Shown: positions 24,254 through 31,293 of the stretch, in pieces | How positions within the stretch are numbered: the stretch's first letter is position 1 | How the letters are laid out: each line of letters begins with the position of its first letter | Source: Desulfurobacteriaceae bacterium | GTDB lineage: Bacteria > Aquificota > Aquificia > Desulfurobacteriales > Desulfurobacteriaceae | Reading direction: 5' to 3' | DNA length: 48,527 bases | Assembly: GCA_027075275.1 (NCBI GenBank) | Contig: JALTBO010000098.1 | Span: forward strand, 14,742 to 63,268 | Notes under the pieces: generated by a model | Told to the model about the DNA's origin: nothing | What the model saw: only the letters and a program-made list of their open reading frames with translations | Database searches by the model: none | Made by a program: the position numbers and the translations under genes

Positions 24254-25468
24254 CTACGCTTTATCTGTAAGTGCCATTACTCCGGGGAGCTCCTTCCCTG
24301 CGAGGAACTGGAGGAAAGCACCGCCGCCTGTTGAAACGTGGTCTATCTCGTGTTCCAGGCCCAGCATCTCAATTGCTGCAACGCTGTCTCCACCACCAAC
24401 TATCCTTAGAGCCTCTTTGTGTTCAGCAACGATCTTTCCTATTGCCATCGTTCCAAAACGGAATTTTTCAAACTCAAATACACCCATGGGGCCGTTCCAC
24501 AGGATTGTTTTGGCGTCTGAGAGGGCTTCTTTAAAGAGCTCAACAGTTGCAGGGCCGATGTCTAACCCCATCATATCGTCTGGAATCTCCTTGTAGGTTG
24601 TAAGCTTTGTGTGGGCATCCTCTGCAAACCTGTCGGCATTGTTGCTGTCTACCGGTATGTAGAACTTAACGCCGTTCCTGTCGGCTTCTTCCATAATCCT
24701 CTTTGCCGTTTCTATAAGGTCGTCTTCAACCAGGGATTTCCCTACGCTGTAGCCGGCGGCCTTTAAGAATGTGTAGGCCATTCCGCCGCCTACAAGCATC
24801 TTGTCAACAATTTTCAGAAGGTTCTCAATTACTTCTAATTTCCCGGAAACCTTTGACCCGCCGATAATGAGAACTAAAGGCCTTTCAGGGTTTTCAAGGG
24901 CCCTCTCCAGATACTTTATCTCCTTTTCTAACAGAAAACCTGCAACTGCAAGTTTTACGAACTTTGTTATTCCGTAGGTTGAGGCGTGCTTCCTGTGGGC
25001 TGTTCCAAAGGCGTCGTTGACGTAGATATCTGCAAGAGCTGCAAGTTTTTTAGCAAACTCAGGGTCGTTTTTGGTCTCTTCAGGGTAGAACCTGACGTTT
25101 TCAAGGAGTGCTACCTCTCCTGGCTGGAGCTCCGCCACACCTTTTTCTGCAACCTCTCCAACGCAGTCTGGAATGAACTTTACCTCTTTCTCAAAAAGCC
25201 TTGAGAGCCTTTCTGCAACTGGCTTAAGAGAGAGCTTCGGGTCCCAGCCTTTTGGCCTGTCTAAGTGGGAGCAGAGGATTACCTTAGCCCTGTGGTCTAA
25301 CAGGTAGTTGATCGTTGGAAGGGCTGCCCTGATGCGCTTGTCGTTTGTGATAACGCCGTCTTCAATGGGAACGTTGAAGTCAACCCTTACAAAAACTCTT
25401 TTTCCCTCAAGCTCCTGTGGAGGAATATCCCTTAAGGTCATCTTTCTGAACATTGCTCTGTAAGGCAT
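24254..25468 (-). CDS. pgk: Phosphoglycerate kinase
   Basis: Interconverts 1,3-bisphosphoglycerate and 3-phosphoglycerate; in an autotroph it would work in gluconeogenesis. The 404-residue protein has the PGK signature RVFVRVDFNVPIEDG near the N-terminus. The substrate-binding RAALPTINYLLD, LCSHLDRPKG, VGGGMAYTFLKA, WNGPMGVFEFEKF and GGGDSVAAIE blocks follow. The start at 25468 has AAGGAGG upstream (10-nt spacer); an internal ATG at 25441 lacks an SD but would give the usual N-terminus. Either start lies within the nadD 3' end (35-62 bp overlap), so the two are translationally linked. Confidence 0.97.
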   Translation of the reverse strand: MPYRAMFRKMTLRDIPPQELEGKRVFVRVDFNVPIEDGVITNDKRIRAALPTINYLLDHRAKVILCSHLDRPKGWDPKLSLKPVAERLSRLFEKEVKFIPDCVGEVAEKGVAELQPGEVALLENVRFYPEETKNDPEFAKKLAALADIYVNDAFGTAHRKHASTYGITKFVKLAVAGFLLEKEIKYLERALENPERPLVLIIGGSKVSGKLEVIENLLKIVDKMLVGGGMAYTFLKAAGYSVGKSLVEDDLIETAKRIMEEADRNGVKFYIPVDSNNADRFAEDAHTKLTTYKEIPDDMMGLDIGPATVELFKEALSDAKTILWNGPMGVFEFEKFRFGTMAIGKIVAEHKEALRIVGGGDSVAAIEMLGLEHEIDHVSTGGGAFLQFLAGKELPGVMALTDKA

Positions 25469-26087
25469 CTTCCCGCCACCTCCTTATTGTTTCTTCAACC
25501 TTTTCCGGAACCATATAGGAAATCGGTTTCCCGGATTTTAACCTTTCTCTTATCTCTGTTGAACTGATTTCAATTAGCCTTCCCTCGTAAAGGGCAACTC
25601 TCCAGCCCTCAAGACTTGCCTTTCTCCGTTTAAAACGGGCAACAGGAGTCTTCAGGTTCAGCTTCTTCAGTACCTCTTCCGGGTTAACCTCCTCTCCCGG
25701 TCTTGAGACAATGAGAATTCTGGAGAGCTCCAGGATCCTCTCTGGTTTTCTCCAGAGGTGAAAGCTCTTAAACGAATCTGTTCCCATCATAAAAACCGGT
25801 TCTTCGCCGTAAACTTTGTGGAACTCCTCCAACGTCTGGTAGGTGTAGGAGATTCCCCCCTTTTTTATCTCGTAGTTCCACACTTTAAACCGAGGTTCTG
25901 GTTCTACTGCGGCTTTCAGGGCTTCAAGTCTGATCTCTGAAGGGATGAGGAGCTCCCCCTTTAGTGGCTGGACGTTTGCCGGAACAAAGAGAACTTCTTC
26001 AAAACCAAAGTCCTCTAAAACGTCTCTTGCAATAAGCAGGTGGCCTATATGAACCGGGTTAAAGCTCCCTCCAAAGAGCAGTTTCAA
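25407..26087 (-). CDS. nadD: Nicotinate-nucleotide adenylyltransferase
   Basis: Transfers AMP to nicotinate mononucleotide in NAD synthesis. The 226-residue protein has the nucleotidyltransferase N-terminus FGGSFNPVHIGHLLIARDV (HxGH motif), then FVPANVQPLKG, MMGTDSFKSFHLWRKPERI, and near the end the second motif ISSTEIRERLKSGK. It has a ~20-residue tail beyond the usual end (DALQSNVQKDDLKGYSSTGA), which arises because its reading frame continues into the pgk gene. GGAGG precedes the ATG. With nadA at 6115, NAD synthesis genes are dispersed in this genome. Confidence 0.96.
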   Translation of the reverse strand: MKLLFGGSFNPVHIGHLLIARDVLEDFGFEEVLFVPANVQPLKGELLIPSEIRLEALKAAVEPEPRFKVWNYEIKKGGISYTYQTLEEFHKVYGEEPVFMMGTDSFKSFHLWRKPERILELSRILIVSRPGEEVNPEEVLKKLNLKTPVARFKRRKASLEGWRVALYEGRLIEISSTEIRERLKSGKPISYMVPEKVEETIRRWREDALQSNVQKDDLKGYSSTGA

Positions 26088-26149
26088 GGTTTCCTCCCTT
26101 CAGTCTGAATTCTACCGTTTTCAAAATCTGGATAAACTTTAACCGCTGC

Positions 26150-26155
26150 TATAAT
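26150..26155 (+). promoter_or_regulatory. -10 box (TATAAT) for leuC
   Basis: A consensus TATAAT 36 bp before the leuC ATG in the spacer between divergent nadD and leuC. The region 16-18 bp upstream (CTGGAT) is only a partial -35 match. Confidence 0.5.
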
Positions 26156-26191
26156 TTGAAACCCTAAAACTCCACTTTAAGGAGAGAGAGA

Positions 26192-27466
26192 ATGGGAATG
26201 ACGATAACCCAGAAAATACTTGCAGACCACGCCGGGAAGAAAGAGGTCTACCCCGGCGAGTTAGTTATGTGTAAGGTTGATATCGCCCTTGCAAACGACG
26301 TTACAGCTCCCATAGCCATCAAGCAGGTTAAAGCCATTGGAGCCAAAAACGTCTGGGACAGAGAGAGAATTGCATTAGTTCCCGACCACTTTGTTCCTGC
26401 CAAAGACATAAAGGCTGCCGAACAGGTTAAGATGATGAGGGACTTTGCAAAGGAGTTCGGGATTAAACACTTCTGGCCTGAGGGAAGGGTTGGAATTGAA
26501 CACGCCCTTTTGCCTGAGCAGGGAGTTGTGGTTCCGGGAGACGTTGTAATCGGAGCAGACTCCCACACCTGCACCTACGGAGCTTTAGGCGCCTTCTCAA
26601 CGGGTGTCGGGTCAACAGACATGGCCTACGCTTGGCTTACAGGAGAGGTCTGGTTTAAGGTTCCCGAGCAGATGAAGTTCATCTACTACGGTAAGCGCCA
26701 GAGGTGGGTAGGTGGAAAGGACATCATCCTCTACGTTATTGGGATGATCGGCGTTGACGGAGCTCTCTACAAAACGATGGAGCACACCGGTGAGGCCATA
26801 AGGGAGCTCCCCATGGACGACAGGTTTACAATCTGCAACATGGCCATTGAGGCTGGAGCTAAGAACGGAATTATTGAGCCAGACGAGGTAACCCTTGAGT
26901 ACGTTAAGGGAAGGGCAAAGAGGCCCTACAAGCTCTACAAGTCCGACCCCGACGCAGAGTACTCAGAGGTTTACGAGATAGACGTTTCCAAAATTGAGCC
27001 TCAGGTTGCGTTCCCATACCTTCCCTCAAACACAAGGCCTGTAACAGAGGCTACTCACGTAACCATAGACCAGGTTGTCATAGGCTCCTGCACAAACGGA
27101 AGGATAAGCGACCTGAGGGTTGCAGCTCAGATACTCAAAGGGAAGAAAGTTAACCCCAACGTTCGCTGTATTATCATTCCGGCAACTCAGGAGATCTACA
27201 GGCAGGCACTGAAAGAGGGGCTCATTGATATCTTCCTTGATGCTGAGTGTGTGGTTTCTACTCCAACCTGCGGTCCGTGCTTAGGCGGGCACATGGGAAT
27301 CCTTGCCAAAGGCGAAAGGGCTGTTGCAACCACAAACAGGAACTTCGTTGGCCGTATGGGTCATCCTGAAAGCGAAGTCTACCTTGCCTCCCCTGCCGTT
27401 GCTGCCGCTTCTGCAGTCCTTGGAAGGATTGCCCACCCAGACGAAGTTGTCGGCTCAGAAAACTGA
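26192..27466 (+). CDS. leuC: 3-isopropylmalate dehydratase large subunit (aconitase family)
   Basis: Isomerises 2- to 3-isopropylmalate in leucine synthesis with a 4Fe-4S cluster. The 424-residue protein is the archaeal/thermophile LeuC type. It has [25 protein letters not shown], and the cluster ligands in VIGSCTNGR and [13 protein letters not shown], then the C-terminal [23 protein letters not shown]. The SD AAGGAGAGAG precedes the ATG. No small subunit (leuD) follows, so it must be encoded elsewhere. A homoaconitase-type specificity cannot be excluded from sequence alone, but LeuC is the simpler reading. Confidence 0.92.
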   Translation: MGMTITQKILADHAGKKEVYPGELVMCKVDIALANDVTAPIAIKQVKAIGAKNVWDRERIALVPDHFVPAKDIKAAEQVKMMRDFAKEFGIKHFWPEGRVGIEHALLPEQGVVVPGDVVIGADSHTCTYGALGAFSTGVGSTDMAYAWLTGEVWFKVPEQMKFIYYGKRQRWVGGKDIILYVIGMIGVDGALYKTMEHTGEAIRELPMDDRFTICNMAIEAGAKNGIIEPDEVTLEYVKGRAKRPYKLYKSDPDAEYSEVYEIDVSKIEPQVAFPYLPSNTRPVTEATHVTIDQVVIGSCTNGRISDLRVAAQILKGKKVNPNVRCIIIPATQEIYRQALKEGLIDIFLDAECVVSTPTCGPCLGGHMGILAKGERAVATTNRNFVGRMGHPESEVYLASPAVAAASAVLGRIAHPDEVVGSEN

Positions 27467-27471
27467 TTTTT

Positions 27472-27492
27472 GGGGGAGCTCCCTCCCCCTTT
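27472..27492 (+). terminator. leuC terminator built around a GGAGCTCC octamer
   Basis: Stem GGGGGAG / CTCCCCC with loop CTCC, followed by TTT, starting 6 bp after the leuC stop. The iterated octamer GGAGCTCC forms one arm and the loop. Confidence 0.65.
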
Positions 27493-27516
27493 CACAAAAG
27501 TTTAAGGAAGTTCAAG

Positions 27517-28131
27517 ATGGATCTCTTTGAAATCAGGAACTGGTTTGCCCACAACCTCTGTGGCTATTTGAGGGAAAAGGAGGAACAGGACTTTTTAAAA
27601 CTAAAAGCCGTTATTTCTTCCGTTTTTTCTGAGAATTCGGATATACCAGAAGCCGTTTTAGAAGAAGTAGTTTCGGAATTTCCCCTCTTTGAAAGGGAAG
27701 GAACTTTTCTGAAGTTTGTCCCCGACGACCCGGTTACAGAGGAGTATGTAAGGGAAAAGGCGGAAAAGTACAGGGAGTTTTTGAGGGAGCTCCCAGCCGA
27801 TTTTGAACCTGTTGAGGAGGATATAGAGAAGAACGTCCAAATGGCACGCCTCCTGTTTGAGAAAGGACTCTACTTTGAAGTTCATGAGATTTTAGAAGAA
27901 ATCTGGATGGGAGAATTTGGAAGGGAAAGGGACTTCCTCCAGGCCTTAATCCAGATAGGGGTTGCCTACTACCACCTCTCAAACTACAACACCCGAGGAT
28001 TTAAACTCCTCCTTGAGAACGCTTTAGAGCTCCTTGAGAACTATTCTGGAACGGTTCACACTGTCAACGTTGATAAACTTAAAGAGGATATTAAGAAAGC
28101 TATGGAGACTGAAGAGATTATCTCCTTTTAG
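27517..28131 (+). CDS. DUF309 domain-containing protein
   Basis: A 204-residue protein. The C-terminal half (~residues 105-175) is a clear DUF309: LFEKGLYFEVHEILEEIW, then RERDFLQALIQIGVAYYHLSNYNTRG and LLLENALELLENY. These match the family's G-yfE-HE--E--W and lqaLIQ-a-a--H motifs. The family is widespread, helical, and biochemically uncharacterised. The N-terminal ~100 residues are an unassigned helical region ending in a LPADFEPVEEDIE linker. It lies 50 bp after leuC past a hairpin and is closely followed (5 bp) by cutA. Whether it has anything to do with leucine synthesis is doubtful. Confidence 0.88.
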   Translation: MDLFEIRNWFAHNLCGYLREKEEQDFLKLKAVISSVFSENSDIPEAVLEEVVSEFPLFEREGTFLKFVPDDPVTEEYVREKAEKYREFLRELPADFEPVEEDIEKNVQMARLLFEKGLYFEVHEILEEIWMGEFGRERDFLQALIQIGVAYYHLSNYNTRGFKLLLENALELLENYSGTVHTVNVDKLKEDIKKAMETEEIISF

Positions 28132-28136
28132 GGGAA

Positions 28137-28454
28137 ATGATGGGAGTTCTTGCTGTTCTAACAACCTTTCCGGACAGGAAGTCTGCAGAATCTATACTGA
28201 AAACCCTTGTGGAGGAGAGGCTTTCAGCCTGCGCTCAAGTTGCTGGAGAGATAAAGAGCTTCTACTGGTGGGAAGGGAAAGTTGAGGAGGGGAAGGAGTA
28301 TCTGGCCATTTTGAAGACAACAGAAAAGACTTACCCGGAGCTTGAGAGGAGACTGGCGGAGCTCCACCCCTACGAGGTTCCACAGATAGTTGCCCTTCCA
28401 TCCTTTGCCGTTTTTACCCCTTACCTGAAGTGGTTAGAAGAAGAGGTTAAGTAG
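28137..28454 (+). CDS. cutA: CutA-family divalent-cation-tolerance protein
   Basis: A 105-residue trimeric ferredoxin-like-fold protein linked to copper/divalent metal tolerance. Seen are VLTTFPDRKSAESILKTLVE, the invariant ERLSACAQVAGEIKSFYWWEGK, and the C-terminal HPYEVPQIVALP with the usual HPYEVP motif. The length is typical and the ATG (or the next ATG three bases on) follows AGGGGA. It is sandwiched tightly between the DUF309 gene and a TSUP permease. Its exact physiological role is unsettled across bacteria. Confidence 0.95.
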   Translation: MMGVLAVLTTFPDRKSAESILKTLVEERLSACAQVAGEIKSFYWWEGKVEEGKEYLAILKTTEKTYPELERRLAELHPYEVPQIVALPSFAVFTPYLKWLEEEVK

Positions 28455-28455
28455 C

Positions 28456-29244
28456 TTGGAAGTTTACATTCTCCTCTTTACTGCCGGGATAGTTGCCGGT
28501 TTCGCCGCCGGTCTTTTCGGAATAGGAGGAGGAGTAATACTTGTTCCCTTATTTAACTATTTCTTTACTTCCTACCTTGGGGTTCCTGAGGAAATAGGTT
28601 TTAAGATTTCTGTAGCTACAAGCCTTGCTGTTATAACGGTTTCAACTCTATTTACATCGGGTCTTCACGTAGTAAGTGGGAAGGTTGACATTAGAGAGCT
28701 CCTCAAACTCCTTCCCTGGATATTTGCCGGTATTCTCTTTGGTGTTCTCTTTTCCCACTTCGTTTCAGGCCACGTTTTGAAAAAGATATTCGGCCTTTTC
28801 CTGCTCCTGCTGAGTGTTAAGCTGATTACAGATAGGGGGGGAGCTCCCAAATTCTCATTCAAAGAGAACGTTCTCCTTCCTGCTGTCCTCCTATTATCTG
28901 CCTTTTCCAGCGCCCTTTTGGGAATAGGTGGTGGAGTTGTTGTTAACACCCTTCTTTTCAGCCTCTCTCAAATTGAAACTAAACGGGTTGTTGCCCTTGC
29001 ATCTGTTATTTCATTTATAAACGCCTTCCTTGGGACTATTCTCTACATGGTTGTTCCAGCCCATAGAGTTCTGAGCTGGCAGGTTGGCTACATCTACATT
29101 CCGGCAGCTCTTTTTGTTGCCCTTGGGGGAATTATCGGAAGCAGGTTTGGGGTTAAGCTCCTCCACAGGATGAACCAGCATCTTTTAAGAAAACTTTTCG
29201 GCCTTCTCCTTGTTCTTATTGGACTGAAGATGTTGATAAAGTGA
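28456..29244 (+). CDS. TSUP (TauE/SafE) family sulfite/anion exporter
   Basis: A 262-residue inner-membrane protein with about eight hydrophobic spans in two repeats. Each repeat begins with the family's Gly-rich motif: AAGLFGIGGGVILVPLF near residue 17 and SSALLGIGGGVVVNTLLF near 155. It starts at a TTG one base after the cutA stop, with only a weak upstream GAGG. The family exports sulfite, sulfonates or organosulfur anions. For a sulfur-metabolising thermophile that is plausible, but the substrate is not readable from sequence. It ends convergently 17 bp from the cytochrome gene. Confidence 0.9.
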   Translation: MEVYILLFTAGIVAGFAAGLFGIGGGVILVPLFNYFFTSYLGVPEEIGFKISVATSLAVITVSTLFTSGLHVVSGKVDIRELLKLLPWIFAGILFGVLFSHFVSGHVLKKIFGLFLLLLSVKLITDRGGAPKFSFKENVLLPAVLLLSAFSSALLGIGGGVVVNTLLFSLSQIETKRVVALASVISFINAFLGTILYMVVPAHRVLSWQVGYIYIPAALFVALGGIIGSRFGVKLLHRMNQHLLRKLFGLLLVLIGLKMLIK

Positions 29245-29250
29245 AAGGGA

Positions 29251-29274
29251 AGGAACCCTCCTTAGAAGGTTCCT
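29251..29274. terminator. Possible hairpin in the convergent TSUP/cytochrome junction
   Basis: Stem AGGAACC / GGTTCCT with a 10-nt loop spans the end of the cytochrome gene and the 17-bp spacer. It has no good T-tract, so termination is uncertain. Confidence 0.35.
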
Positions 29275-30506
29275 CCTCCGTGGGAGTGGCACGTTACACA
29301 GGCGCCGCTGTAGTGTCCCTGAACGTCTATAGGAAGACCAAGGCCGTTGACTTGAGAGTAGCTTACCGTTCCTCCGTGGCAGGCAGCACAGAGAGATGGG
29401 ACAGTGCTCCTGTTGGCATCAATTGAGGAGTCATCATTTTTAACAGGAAGGTTTACATAAGCCTTCAGGTCTTCGGGGTTGGAAAGGTTGTAGCGTCTAT
29501 TTTGAGCGTAGATTCCCCCGGAGTAGCTCAGGTCTGTAAAGAAAGCTGTAGTTTGGGGATCTACCAGTGCGTATTTGATCTCTGATGAGTTGTCTACCTG
29601 TTTAACCTGTTTTACGACTGTTAAGGTCTCTCCTACTTTTTCAACAATCAGCTTGTCGTTGTTGCTTCCGTGGGGGTTGTGGCAGTCAACACATTCAAGG
29701 GCTGCGTGTTTTGTGTGGAAGAGGAGCTCCCCAGATAGAGTTATGTTCTTAAACAGTTTGTCTCCAGCTGAGTAGGTTCCTTCTCCGTGCCAGTTTCCAC
29801 TCCAGAAAGTTGCAATGTCCGGTGGGTTTTCCGGAGGTGTTACTTTTGTATCGGCCTGTCCGTCTCCGTTTGTATCTGCTAAGGGTTCTTCTGATACAGT
29901 TCCCCAGCCGTTTGAGTGGCAGGTTAGACAGAGTTCCTGAGAGTTTCTCTTAAACGTTCCACCAAGTTTTCCAAAATCGGTTTCAGGTTCAACAATTCCG
30001 TCCATATCCGGCTGCCAGTGGCAGACAACACAGTCAAAGTCATCAATCTTTCCGTTTCCGTTAAAGTCGTGGAAGTGTTTTCTTCCGGAAGTTCCTCTGT
30101 AGAAGTGAAGTCTCTCAAAGTTGTCGTGGCAGACTAGACATTTCCTCTCTACAGGCTCTCCTGTTCCCGTTTTTGTGGCTCCGTTTGTTCCGTGGCACGC
30201 AGAGCAGACGAGGATTGAATTGTTCCTGCCTACTTTCTCTACAGCATTATCAATGAGAGTCTGGTACCTATCTGCCGGCATATCCGGAGTTGCCATAGTG
30301 TGCTTAAAGTTCTGGTGACATCCAAGACAGTCGCTCTGCCCCCAGCCGTCTTTGTGGTTTTCGGGGGTTAGGTAAGGAGCGCTTCTCTTTGCAACGTTTA
30401 TTCCAAAGTCTCTGTAGTGGACGTCTGGTTTAGCAATTCCTCCGCCACCCCCACCGCAGCCTGCGGTTAAAAGGAGAGCTCCCGCCACAAGAAGCAGCCT
30501 TCTCAC
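29262..30506 (-). CDS. Octaheme c-type cytochrome lipoprotein
   Basis: About 414 residues from the GTG at 30506, chosen because GGAGG precedes it and a lipoprotein signal follows (RRLLLVAGALLLTAGC, lipobox LTAGC, then a Gly run). Eight CxxCH heme sites are visible in order: CLGCH, CSACH, CLVCH, CVVCH, CLTCH, CVDCH, CAACH, CVTCH. Two EF-hand-like calcium loops (DFNGNGKIDDFD and DTNGDGQADTKV) interrupt the heme array. The protein would be a periplasmic or surface electron carrier. I do not match it to a named enzyme family such as octaheme nitrite or tetrathionate reductase. An independent promoter precedes it. Confidence 0.88.
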   Translation of the reverse strand: MRRLLLVAGALLLTAGCGGGGGGIAKPDVHYRDFGINVAKRSAPYLTPENHKDGWGQSDCLGCHQNFKHTMATPDMPADRYQTLIDNAVEKVGRNNSILVCSACHGTNGATKTGTGEPVERKCLVCHDNFERLHFYRGTSGRKHFHDFNGNGKIDDFDCVVCHWQPDMDGIVEPETDFGKLGGTFKRNSQELCLTCHSNGWGTVSEEPLADTNGDGQADTKVTPPENPPDIATFWSGNWHGEGTYSAGDKLFKNITLSGELLFHTKHAALECVDCHNPHGSNNDKLIVEKVGETLTVVKQVKQVDNSSEIKYALVDPQTTAFFTDLSYSGGIYAQNRRYNLSNPEDLKAYVNLPVKNDDSSIDANRSTVPSLCAACHGGTVSYSQVNGLGLPIDVQGHYSGACVTCHSHGGGTF

Positions 30507-30550
30507 AGTTCCCTCCACCAATTGAAAAAGAAGAAAATAAACGATTCAAA

Positions 30551-30584
30551 ATCGTATTATACGATTATCCTTTTAGCGTGTAAA
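30551..30584 (-). promoter_or_regulatory. Promoter and palindromic operator for the octaheme cytochrome
   Basis: On the minus strand TTTACA (plus 30579-30584) and TATAAT (plus 30556-30561) are 17 bp apart, a near-consensus promoter starting inside the end of menG/ubiE. The -10 lies at the centre of the perfect palindrome ATCGTATTATACGAT (30551-30565). A further ACGATT half-site lies at 30541-30546, where a repressor could bind. Confidence 0.65.
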
Positions 30585-31227
30585 TTGTTGCCATACCAAA
30601 CATGAGAGGTTTGTAGCTTCCTCCTTTAAATCCCACTGTTCTGGCAAGATTGAGGAGTTCTTCATAGTGGGGAAAGTTTACAATTGTCTCGTAGAGGTGC
30701 TTTGTTACGTCTGCCTTAGACCGGAGCTTTCCCAATGGAAGCATTATCCTCTTTAAGAACTGAAGGAATAAAAACTTCAGCGCCGGGTTTTTTGGAATTG
30801 AAACCTCTAAAATCCTTGCTTCTCCTCCACTTTTAAGAACCCGTCTGATTTCAGACAGCCCTTTCTCCGGGTTCTCAAAGTGCCTCAGGCCTAAAGAGAC
30901 TATAACGGTGTCAAAGGTTTTATCGGGGAAAGGTGTGTTCAGTGCGTCTCCCCTAACAAAGAGCATTTCAGGATATTTCTCTTTTGCTACTTTCAGCATG
31001 GGAAGTGAATAGTCAAGCCCTACAACCGATTCTGCTTTATTTAGGAGGAGAGCTCCCGCATCACCCGTTCCGCAGGCAAGATCTAAAACTTTGCCAGGTT
31101 TTTCCAGACCTTTAACCAGTTCCCTTTGCCACTTAGGGATAATTCCTAAAGAGAGGAACCTTGAGATTGAGTCATACCTGTGTGCAATCCTGTCAAATAT
31201 TTCAACTCCTACCGGTTTTTTCTCCAA
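30565..31227 (-). CDS. menG: Demethylmenaquinone / 2-methoxy-6-polyprenyl-benzoquinol methyltransferase
   Basis: A 220-residue SAM-dependent C-methyltransferase of the UbiE/MenG family, completing menaquinone-type quinones. It has FDRIAHRYDSISRFLSLGI (the family's N-terminal motif), VLDLACGTGDAG for SAM, VVGLDYSLPMLKVA, VIVSLGLRHFENPEKGL, and C-terminal FPHYEELLNLARTVGFKGGSYKPLMFGMATIY. The start is TTG at 31227 with AGG nearby and no strong SD. It is divergent from hyuA. The quinone would feed the anaerobic respiratory chain in which cytochromes such as the neighbour take part. Confidence 0.93.
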   Translation of the reverse strand: MEKKPVGVEIFDRIAHRYDSISRFLSLGIIPKWQRELVKGLEKPGKVLDLACGTGDAGALLLNKAESVVGLDYSLPMLKVAKEKYPEMLFVRGDALNTPFPDKTFDTVIVSLGLRHFENPEKGLSEIRRVLKSGGEARILEVSIPKNPALKFLFLQFLKRIMLPLGKLRSKADVTKHLYETIVNFPHYEELLNLARTVGFKGGSYKPLMFGMATIYTLKG

Positions 31228-31238
31228 CCTGATAACCT

Positions 31239-31281
31239 CTAACGGTTTTAGATAACTATTTTAGAATAGCCAAAACGTTAG
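31239..31281. promoter_or_regulatory. Inverted repeat in the menG-hyuA divergent spacer
   Basis: CTAACGGTTTT (31239-31249) and AAAACGTTAG (31272-31281) form an inverted repeat with one unmatched base, spanning a TAGAAT -10 candidate. It could be an operator or an RNA stem just ahead of the hyuA SD. Confidence 0.4.
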
Positions 31282-31293
31282 CTGGAGAGAGAG

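Noticed and set aside
25758-27303. ORFs over nadD and leuC in other frames
   Set aside because: Shadows of secure genes with atypical composition and no SD.
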